Origin: Acanthaster planci
Taxonomy: Eukaryota; Echinodermata; Asteroidea; Valvatida; Acanthasteridae
DNA length: 15,280 bases
Assembly (NCBI RefSeq): GCF_001949145.1
Contig: NW_019091556.1
Location: forward strand, 442,296-457,575
Direction of reading: 5' to 3'
The position numbers and the translations under genes were made by a program. Of this stretch, positions 1 to 5,753 are shown piece by piece (position 1 is the first letter of the stretch; each line of letters opens with the position of its first letter). Under the pieces are notes generated by a model. The model saw nothing but the letters and a program-made list of their open reading frames with translations, did no database searches and was not told the DNA's origin.

Positions 1-68
1 ACATCCTGACGACACGATTTTCACAGAGAAGCATCTCACTGTGTTTGTGGAAGGTGATCAGCCGGAAG
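1..68 (+). CDS. Gene A exon (3' end only): C-terminal end of an Ig domain
   Basis: Reads [18 protein letters not shown] from position 2 and is the same sequence as the end of the third Ig exon of gene B, differing only at position 1. Two phase-1 donors are possible: after 53 (GTGATC) or after 68 (GTAATC). The second is nearer the family's usual GTAAT donors; the first gives the same domain end as the other Ig exons. The exon's start is outside the window. Confidence 0.7.
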
Positions 69-220
69 GTAATCTTTTAATCAATATACCTACCGTATCG
101 TAAAATAATAACTTCACCAAAGTACACGGTTAGAGAATGTTACAAACAAACTGACAGAATTAAACAACTCCATCAACTGATGAGGGCTTCCGATTGGCGA
201 GATCTTTTAAACCTATGGGG
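1..220 (+). repeat. Near-identical duplicated segment, copy 1 (partner 11084-11303)
   Basis: Aligned without gaps at a constant offset of 11083, the two copies differ only at positions 1, 141, 152, 214 and 219 of copy 1. The segment covers an exon end and intron; identity then drops sharply although weaker homology continues to about 510. The left edge is outside the window for this copy. Confidence 0.95.
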
Positions 221-3200
221 TTACCAAAGGTGACATTATGCAATTAAGAATTTACGTATGGCTGTTTCCCAGTACGGAACTTCGGCTCCGTCTCAGGCTT
301 CAACTGTTTTTTAACCACCTGACTTTGAAGTTGTAGGCTTAGTAATAAGTCTGATAGTGTGACAAAACACCAAGTAAGATGCAGAAAGAGCCAAGCATTA
401 TAGCATACTAAACGACACCTGAGACATAGACGAATTTGAATATTGGAAAACTGCCATGTGTTTATAACGTAACTTTCTATAGACAATTGGTGTGCTTTTC
501 ACTCACGTTCCATGTTGCCTTTATTCAAGGTGCGCGTGGTTACCTGGACAGCCTACGCTCACGCACGACGAAGACTACACGCGCGCCTTGAATAAAGGCA
601 ATAGAGTAACGAAGTGTGACGTCACTGTGAACCCGAAAGTGCAGTGCAAACGAATGGAGAACGCGCGTGTTGCTTCACGCGCTGGTTTTCGCGCTAATGA
701 CACACTAATTGTGCGCGTGACGTATTCACTTCGGTACTCTATTAATCCTGGGGCGTAGTATGCGATACAAGATATCAATGAGAAAGTTACTTGTTTTCTC
801 TCGTACAGGACCTGTCGGTTTGTATTTGACAAATGACAGCTTAGCACTGATTGAAGGCCAACCTGTCGCATTTAGATGCACCGCAGTCTGTGTGCGTAGA
901 CACGCCAGCTACCATTTCCGATGGTACGTCAACGGAACACTACACAAGAGCGAAGAAGACGAAGCCGCCCCTGCCTTCATCCGCCCTCAATGCTACGATT
1001 ACTTCGAGACTTTCATCTTTACACCTTCACGTACCGATGCAGGCAAAAGGGTGAAATGTGTGGTTTCAAGGGACAACGGTGTCGACATTCAGAATATCAG
1101 TGCTCCTCTCCAAGTATCATGTAATATTAAAACCACATATTGTTATTAATGTTGCTGAATAACGTCTGTAATTAATGCTTGGAAAACCATTGAGAATTGT
1201 TGTCCCATCTCCAATACTTAGTTTGTAATGAATAATTTGTTTTTCCTATTTGCTCACATTGTGGATCAATTTTGAAATATTTCTGGCGGATTGCTCAATT
1301 ATTCGGGATTAATATAAATAGTATAAATATACAAATATAATAATATATAAGTATATTAGTATATTACAGTTTCACTTTAGAACGAAACAATGTCTCCAGT
1401 GATGAAATTAATTGTTGACATTTTTTTAATTGTTGATTACCAATATAACTGAAAATGGAAGTGCATATCTCTTTGTTGACCAGATAACCCGAGGAACACA
1501 GCAATTTGTGTGAAATCTAGGAAATCTAGGAAGACTTGTGATACCTGCAGGAACTGCACACGAAATGCTACAGTGGGAGAAAACCTAGAGCTAAGGTGCT
1601 TCGCTGTGGGTTCCAACCCAGCTTGTCTGCTCACCTGGGAGGTCATAGCTCACAACAGTGGAGATCAACCACCAGGAATGTATCATCGTTTCTCATCGAC
1701 GCTCCAGGATAACATAACATATAGCTGGTACTCAGAAAGCACGATTTGGATGGATGTACCGACCGCTGTAAACTCTTTTGATGTCGTATGTAATATTTGG
1801 TATCCCGACCGTGCCACACTGTTTAAAGTGGAGCATTTTCGGATCCTTGTTAAATCCAATAAAGGTAATTGGTTTTCTGTTCATTACTCAGAAATCACAG
1901 TCACTGTTCACCGAAGGGTTATTTACATGGAACTGTTCTTCACTTGCCTTCGGACATTTTAATTTTTCCAAACAGAACTTTAGTATATCTTGGCTTCAGC
2001 CACGTTGCACAAAAACGGGTCTTGCTTAATCTCGAATTATGACTTCAATAAGTTTACTTATTATTTTCAGGCGTTTTTGACATAAATCCCATGTGGAAGG
2101 TTCCGGTTATTTGCGTTGGATCTGCGGCCATGTTCGTGCTTGTGGTCTGCATTTGTTCTCTGGCTGTGAAGAAGTGGGCGAGGCAGAGACAAAGACGGAG
2201 AAGACAAGAAAGATACGTGACCAATCAAATAATTACACTCCGAAAGCAGGTTAGGCAAATAGTGGATTAATGTGCGTCTTAGATTTAAAATTCTGTATCC
2301 GCGACCATGCAAGGCTACTTTCACAGCTTATATCACGAATTCACATGAGCGTACGTTCCCGAGCTTACAATCTCAAAATATTTTTCCGTGCTTAGAATGT
2401 ACCAGCGTTAGATGTTCCTGCTTCTACCGAAACGTCTCCCCGAGTGCAAGAGACCTCTGTACTATCCACATCTTTCCAAGTGCCAGAGACTTCTGGACTA
2501 CCCACTTGGACTGAATTTGAGTTTCCCAGGTCTCGAGTTCGTCTTCAGGAGATCATCAGCTACGGTTTCTACGGTCGAGTTGTCAAGGCTAAAGCAAACG
2601 GGATCCTGAAGGAAGGGGAAAGCACCACAGTCGCCGTCAAGATCTTGAGGGGTGGGCCACATAATTTCAATCTCTCAAAACGAGTAGTTTACTTCAGTGA
2701 AACATGCAAAAAAAAAAAAGACAACTGGAATTTCTAATGAAACATCTGTACGTTCGACAAATTTCATCATCCACATTTTCTGACTGGACAGTAAAACAGG
2801 GTCCCACTAACCCTTCCTTTTTTCTTTTCTTTTTTCTTTTCCAACCTCAGCCGCATAATGATATTTTCCCAGAAAGTTTTTGGTTTAAGCTAAAACTATG
2901 GAGTTCAATTTTGTTTTCAATGTCAGGTCACACAAGCACCTCCGACTTTAAGAAGGAGTTAGAAATCGTGAAACACCTAGAGAAACATCCCTGTGTTGTT
3001 TCGTTTCTTGGTTGTTGCACAGATAAAGGTAGGATTTCTGTTGAATATTAGCTAGCCTTTTTATTAACATTCTTAGTATCCCATCTAGGTTTCCCCCGCT
3101 GTTAGTACAGTCAGCTGTGCAGCAGCCGGCCACGAGTCTCTTCCAGATATGGGTCTATTTAGGGCAGCGCCTCAGGTTTCCTTTAGCTATTAGGTAGTTA

Positions 3201-5753
3201 GGCTGCTTTCGAAACTGATGTCTGGAGATAGGTCTAGTTTCTCACTCCATTGGCAATGCGTGGAGACGAATAAGTCGTAGCTCTGGACACCTGCTTAGAC
3301 ACTGCCTTACCTCTTCAAAAATATGTCTAGCAATGTCCCGTGGTACAGGTCTGCCTTTGTTACAGTTCCCATGCACAGGGAGAGAGCATAGAGACAAACC
3401 AGGTTGTCCTTCGTATTCCCCGGTATTGTCCAAACATTTAAGCTGGCGCCGGCAGATTGTAGTGGGAAGGGGATCTCTGTTGATCTTTAAAGATGATACG
3501 GTTGCAGTTTGTAGCAAAGCTATTGCGAACTTCGAGATGTTTGGTCAAAACTCACGATTCACAGACACACAGAAAAATGGAGGTATGGTGTTTCGAAGAT
3601 CGCAAGCTTGCAGTAAGAGGGTTAGGATGAATTTTTTTTGGATTTCCCCTGTAGATATTATACTGAAATGCAAATCTTCATTAGGTAACCATCGTGTTTA
3701 TACATTTGTTGTAATTGATTGAAGACCCTTTCTACATGATAATGGAGTACGTTCCGAATGGCACCCTGGAGGCCTACATCACGAAGAAACGAGTGGCCTG
3801 GACCGAAGCAAATCTTACCACTGGACTAATGAAGGAAGCCATGAGCCCCATTCGAATTCTTATGTTCGCTTTCCAAATCGCTAGTGGAATGGAGTACTTG
3901 TCTTCCATGAACGCAAGTATCAAAATAAAGCGGGTAGTGAACAAGTATATTTTGATATTGAGAAAATAAGGAAACGCAAAACATTTTTACCGTACAAGAC
4001 TACAGTTTTGGAAATATCTAACAATACGAATTTTGTTTTGCCCTAAAACAGGTGACTTTTACGTAACCCGATTAATCAGAAACGATCTGTGTTGATATTC
4101 AAGTCAATTTAAATTTCAAGAAAATGATATTTTTAAAATTAGTATTACGTTCCAATGTGTTGGCCTATTTCTTTACGGGGTGAATAAAGACCCTTAGTTC
4201 TTTCAGCAGTTGGTACATCGTGACCTTGCTACTCGAAATGTCCTTCTTGGTGAAGGCATAACCTGCAAATTGTGTGACTTTGGCTTGACACGTGACGTCA
4301 CAAGAACTGGGCAGTACAAACAGACATCCGAGGTATTTGTACTTTTGACTTTTATACTCTTCCTGGCACTTCAGGGACAAAACTCCAAAATAACGTTTAA
4401 CATTTTTGTACATTTTCATTTCAATTTATTGAGAGATTTTTATTAAGATGAAAATCACTTGATATGTTCCAGAATGCAGTTCCTTTTCGCTGGATGGCTC
4501 TTGAGTGTCTTTGCCACAACACTTACACAACAAAAAGTGACGTGTGGTCATTTGGTGTTCTTCTGTGGGAACTGGTCACGCTGGGTAAGTATAAAACGAC
4601 ATAAGGACTATAAACACACGTGTATAGAGTACCGAAGTGTGACGTCACTGTGTGCCAGAAAGTGCAGTGCAAACGAATGGAGTACGCGCGCGTGTTGGTT
4701 CACGCGCTGGTTCTCGCGCTAGTGCCTTTGACACACTCATTGTGCGCGTGACGTATTCACTTCGGTACTGCCAGCAGAAACCTCTCTTATCTCGCCAACT
4801 ACCTTGTACCCCTCAAGAGACCCGACCATGATCCGTTGGGCTGCTGATGCAAATGTGATACCCCTTTGTTCAGTCTGACTCTCCAGATTTCCTGCTTCTC
4901 TAAGGTTCTGTACTTACTAGTAATTTATTTCATTCAGCTGGTTTAGCTGACATCTTTAATCATTTTCTCCATACAGGTGCACAACCCTACACAGACATGT
5001 CTTTAGAGGCCGTGGTTATCTATCTTCTTGAAGGATTTCGTCTTCCAAGACCTGCACATTGTGGAAAAGAAATGTGAGAAAATTCTTGACAATTAAGCAG
5101 TACATCGCAGAAATTAAAGACTTTTTTGCTCATTGTCAGGGATTGAACTTTTAAGAACAATGTTTATGACCAAAACTAGAAGCCTTCTTAATTGCTTATT
5201 CACAGTTATGACTTGATGTTGGCGTGTTGGAATACTGATCCCGAATTAAGACCAAGCTTTATTGACCTTCGACAAAGACTGGACTATCTTTTGGAGTTCT
5301 ACCCGGTAGGTTTGTCGGTCATTTTGATCGCTGCAAGAGTCAAATAAACCAGCTCCTATTTCAATAAAACTGTCATTTCTTTGGACGAAGGAGGACCCAT
5401 GTTCTTTGTCATAAAGCAAACTTGAAGAGTGATTGCAAGATTTAAGGTTTTTGAGGGTGTCTTCATTCATTTCCCATTAAAGTTTATTTCAGTAGAGTTT
5501 TTCATTGAGTACTAGATGCAGATGATTTTTTTCAGAACAGTGCGCAACAAAACCAGTGTTTTTATGGTTGACTCATCTGTCATTGTAGACTGCATATCAG
5601 TCCACTGTATAATTACAAGTCTTATTCTCACATTCTGTTTTGACACAGGATATCCTGGACATGACCCAGTTTACGGCTGATCTGTACCTCTACCAAAACC
5701 CCTTGGCACAAACCTGTCTCATCCCGGAAGATAATCAGCAACTCAGTGGATAA
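1..5753 (+). CDS. Gene A: Ig-domain receptor tyrosine kinase, 5' end outside window (spliced, 12 exons in view)
   Basis: Type I membrane receptor tyrosine kinase, FGFR/VEGFR-like by its kinase motifs. The joined exons (2-68, 809-1120, 1484-1864, 2071-2249, 2396-2651, 2927-3028, 3725-3912, 4210-4332, 4473-4584, 4977-5073, 5206-5305, 5649-5753) give one frame of about 673 aa plus stop. Approximate residue order: end of an Ig domain (1-22), Ig (23-126), Ig (127-253), membrane span (264-286), Ser/Thr-rich juxtamembrane segment, kinase domain (about 352-635), tail. Visible kinase motifs are VAVK, KKELE (helix C Glu), MEY hinge, [18 protein letters not shown] and CW....R. Oddities: the first Gly of the glycine loop is Ser, APE reads ALE, and one intron begins with GC. 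The start, signal peptide and promoter lie upstream of the window. The exact RTK class and ligand are not recognised. The family call is secure and individual exon ends are likely but untested. Confidence 0.85.
257..457 (+). mobile_element. Foldback/MITE-like inverted-repeat element, gene A copy
   Basis: Inverted arms of about 45 bases: TATGGCTGTTTCCCAGTAC and CTCCGTCTCAGGCTTC on the left are mirrored, with mismatches, by TATTGGAAAACTGCCATG and CTGAGACATAGACG on the right. The equivalent intron of gene B has the same element, so the insertion predates the split. No target duplication is recognised. Confidence 0.55.
516..600 (+). repeat. 23-bp inverted repeat pair around a 39-bp core
   Basis: Arms 516-538 and 578-600 are reverse complements with one mismatch (TGCCTTTATTCAAGG plus GCGCGTG). 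The right arm abuts the MITE at 600-743. The core is CpG-rich. Probably a second small element, or an outer part of a composite one. Confidence 0.6.
600..743 (+). mobile_element. MITE family 2, copy 1 (terminal repeats AATAGAGTACCGAAGTG)
   Basis: Terminal inverted repeats at 600-616 and 727-743 differ by one base. The body matches 4624-4769 along its length at roughly 90%. It is CpG-rich compared with the surrounding introns and contains the palindrome TGACGTCA at 617-624. No coding capacity and no clear target duplication. Confidence 0.75.
809..1120 (+). CDS. Gene A exon: Ig domain (four-cysteine type)
   Basis: Phase 1-1 exon of 312 nt between CTCGTACAG and GTAATA. It encodes one Ig domain: B-strand Cys in AFRC, C-strand Trp in FRWYV, F-strand Cys in RVKC, plus an extra pair (TAVC and PQCYDY) that could form a second disulfide. 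Asn sites NGT and NIS are potential glycosylation sites. It resembles the first Ig exon of gene B (9011-9316), which has the same four-cysteine layout. The open frame continues upstream into the intron to an ATG at 760, but the acceptor and the exon phase favour a start at 809. Confidence 0.8.
1121..1483. other. Gene A intron
   Basis: AT-rich, containing the low-complexity tract 1310-1367. Nothing else recognised. Confidence 0.6.
1310..1367. repeat. AT-rich low-complexity tract
   Basis: Almost pure A/T with irregular TATAAATA and ATATTAGTAT units inside the intron 1121-1483 of gene A. No open frame. Confidence 0.7.
1484..1864 (+). CDS. Gene A exon: membrane-proximal Ig domain with CxxCxxC cluster
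   Basis: Phase 1-1 exon of 381 nt, acceptor TTGACCAG, donor GTAATT. It begins DNPRNTAIC, then [22 protein letters not shown]: a C-x2-C-x2-C cluster just before the Ig B-strand Cys, followed by Trp in LTWEV and the F-strand Cys in VVCNIW. The same cluster and glycosylation site (NAT/NAS) occur in the gene B exon 10777-11151, so it is a conserved feature of the domain next to the membrane. Confidence 0.8.
2071..2249 (+). CDS. Gene A exon: transmembrane segment and basic stop-transfer
   Basis: Enters in phase 1 after TTATTTTCAG and leaves in phase 0 before GTTAGG. It encodes a hydrophobic stretch from VPVICVG to CSLAV (about 23 residues), then a very basic segment ([15 protein letters not shown]) that fixes the orientation with the kinase inside. 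The phase change (1 in, 0 out) is shared with the gene B exon 11806-11987, and both end in ..KQ. Confidence 0.8.
2396..2651 (+). CDS. Gene A exon K1: juxtamembrane region and kinase glycine loop
   Basis: Phase 0 in (acceptor CCGTGCTTAG), phase 1 out (donor GTGGGC). It starts [10 protein letters not shown] and carries a Ser/Thr/Pro-rich stretch with a 12-residue tandem repeat, then the kinase start ([12 protein letters not shown]) and the catalytic lysine in TVAVKIL. The loop reads SYGFYG where GxGxxG is expected, so its first glycine is replaced. The exon is 57 nt longer than its gene B counterpart, mostly because of the juxtamembrane repeat. Confidence 0.8.
2444..2515 (+). repeat. 36-bp tandem repeat in coding sequence (12-residue units)
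   Basis: Units 2444-2479 and 2480-2515 share GTGCAAGAGACCTCTG / GTGCCAGAGACTTCTG and continue with CTATCCAC / CTACCCAC. They encode [12 protein letters not shown] and [12 protein letters not shown] in the juxtamembrane region. The preceding VPASTETS may be an older, degenerate unit. Confidence 0.7.
2811..2850 (+). promoter_or_regulatory. Strong decoy splice acceptor (pyrimidine tract plus CAG)
   Basis: A tract of about 34 pyrimidines ends in CCAACCTCAG at 2850, a better-looking acceptor than the one used at 2926. Splicing here from 2651 would read TAA after two codons, so it cannot give a full kinase. Confidence 0.5.
2927..3028 (+). CDS. Gene A exon K2: kinase helix C to strand 5
   Basis: Phase 1-1 exon of 102 nt, acceptor AATGTCAG, donor GTAGGA. 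It encodes [17 protein letters not shown] followed by [12 protein letters not shown]. The Glu of KKELE aligns with the helix C glutamate that pairs with the catalytic lysine; FLGCCT matches the LLGACT segment of FGFR and VEGFR. Confidence 0.8.
3029..3724. other. Gene A intron between K2 and K3
   Basis: 696 bases against 181 in gene B, so probably enlarged by insertion. The middle (about 3240-3520) is less AT-rich and open on the minus strand for 91 codons. I recognise no protein family and no terminal repeats. Confidence 0.5.
3725..3912 (+). CDS. Gene A exon K3: kinase hinge, short insert, helix E
   Basis: 188 nt, phase 1 in and 0 out, the same length as the gene B exon 13341-13528. It encodes [19 protein letters not shown], a short insert ([14 protein letters not shown]) and [16 protein letters not shown]. 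The acceptor (TTGATTGAAG) has a poor pyrimidine tract. The 3' end is set by comparison with gene B (SSMH then GTATGT) and needs a GC donor, GCAAGT at 3913. Confidence 0.75.
3913..3918 (+). promoter_or_regulatory. GC-type splice donor (GCAAGT)
   Basis: Gene A has AAC then GCAAGT where gene B has CAC then GTATGT at the same codon boundary. Apart from the C, GCAAGT matches the donor consensus closely, as expected for minority GC-AG introns. The nearby GT (3917) would add four bases and break the frame. Confidence 0.65.
4201..4209 (+). promoter_or_regulatory. Tandem acceptor CAGCAG (NAGNAG)
   Basis: TTTCAGCAG offers two acceptors three bases apart. The downstream one gives an exon of the same length as in gene B; the upstream one would add one glutamine just before LVHRD. 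Confidence 0.55.
4210..4332 (+). CDS. Gene A exon K4: catalytic loop and DFG
   Basis: 123 nt, phase 0-0, equal in length to gene B 13828-13950. It encodes [16 protein letters not shown] (Asp and Asn of the catalytic loop), [12 protein letters not shown] and a single activation-loop tyrosine (GQYKQTSE). The start follows TTTCAGCAG. Choosing 4210, not 4207, matches the gene B exon length and normal kinase spacing. Donor GTATTT. Confidence 0.8.
4473..4584 (+). CDS. Gene A exon K5: P+1 loop and helix F
   Basis: 112 nt, phase 0 in and 1 out, acceptor ATGTTCCAG, donor GTAAGT. It encodes [13 protein letters not shown] and [19 protein letters not shown]. The APE motif reads ALE: the proline is replaced while the glutamate that anchors helix F is kept. 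Same length as gene B 14102-14213. Confidence 0.85.
4585..4976. other. Gene A intron between K5 and K6
   Basis: 392 bases, more than a third of it MITE copy 2 (4624-4769). The rest shows no structure. Confidence 0.6.
4624..4769 (+). mobile_element. MITE family 2, copy 2
   Basis: Second copy, same orientation, in the intron between kinase exons K5 and K6 of gene A, 39 bases after the donor. Left end ATAGAGTACCGAAGTG, right end CACTTCGGTACT; the outermost right bases present in copy 1 are missing. TGACGTCA is at 4640-4647. Confidence 0.75.
4977..5073 (+). CDS. Gene A exon K6: kinase C-lobe
   Basis: 97 nt, phase 1 in and 2 out, acceptor CTCCATACAG, donor GTGAGA. It encodes [13 protein letters not shown] then [17 protein letters not shown], corresponding to the PYPG....L..G.R...P segment of FGFR-type kinases. 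Same length as gene B 14760-14856. Confidence 0.85.
5206..5305 (+). CDS. Gene A exon K7: end of kinase domain (CW....RP)
   Basis: 100 nt, phase 2 in and 0 out, acceptor TTATTCACAG, donor GTAGGT. It encodes [18 protein letters not shown] and the final helix ([14 protein letters not shown]). The CW..DP..RP.F signature closes the kinase domain; the Arg pairs with the Glu of the ALE motif. Reading on through the donor gives a short alternative tail ending at TAA 5345-5347. Confidence 0.85.
5306..5648. other. Gene A last intron
   Basis: Contains the two AATAAA signals and the alternative tail reading frame described at 5343-5368. A minus-strand open frame (5246-5470) is a shadow. Confidence 0.6.
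5343..5368 (+). terminator. Possible intronic poly(A) signals in gene A (two AATAAA)
   Basis: AATAAA at 5343-5348 and 5363-5368, the second followed by a T-rich stretch (TGTCATTTCTTTGG). Reading on from kinase exon K7 through its donor stays open for 13 codons and stops at TAA 5345-5347, so a transcript ending here would still encode the whole kinase domain with a different tail. Confidence 0.35.
5649..5753 (+). CDS. Gene A last exon: cytoplasmic tail and stop
   Basis: 105 nt from acceptor TTTTGACACAG to TAA at 5751-5753. The 34-residue tail includes [14 protein letters not shown] fits the pYxN pattern bound by GRB2-type SH2 domains and YLYQ fits pYxxQ of STAT3-type SH2 domains; both uses are inferred from motif form only. 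Confidence 0.75.
   Translation, partial: DILDMTQFTADLYLYQNPLAQTCLIPEDNQQLSG

Larger units (their letters stand above)
69..808. other. Gene A intron rich in inserted elements
   Basis: Holds the end of the near-identical duplication, the foldback element 257-457, the inverted repeat 516-600 and MITE 600-743. The stretch TAGACAATTGGTGT near 480 is also found at 11583, which marks the common ancestry of the two introns. Confidence 0.7.

Noticed and set aside
492-758. 88-codon plus-strand ORF
   Set aside because: Lies wholly over the inverted repeats and MITE copy 1; a by-product of CpG-rich repeat sequence.
760-808. ATG at 760 as a start for gene A
   Set aside because: The peptide before the Ig domain is basic with only a very short hydrophobic run, and the frame simply crosses a normal acceptor at 808. 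The upstream Ig exon in compatible phase makes it unnecessary.
3242-3517. 91-codon minus-strand ORF in gene A intron
   Set aside because: No domain recognised, no start context or splice partners. Kept only as an intron description.
4287-4300. TGACGTCA inside kinase exon K4 of gene A (and at 13910-13918 in B) as a regulatory site
   Set aside because: It encodes the conserved RDV-T residues after DFG, so the match is explained by coding constraint.
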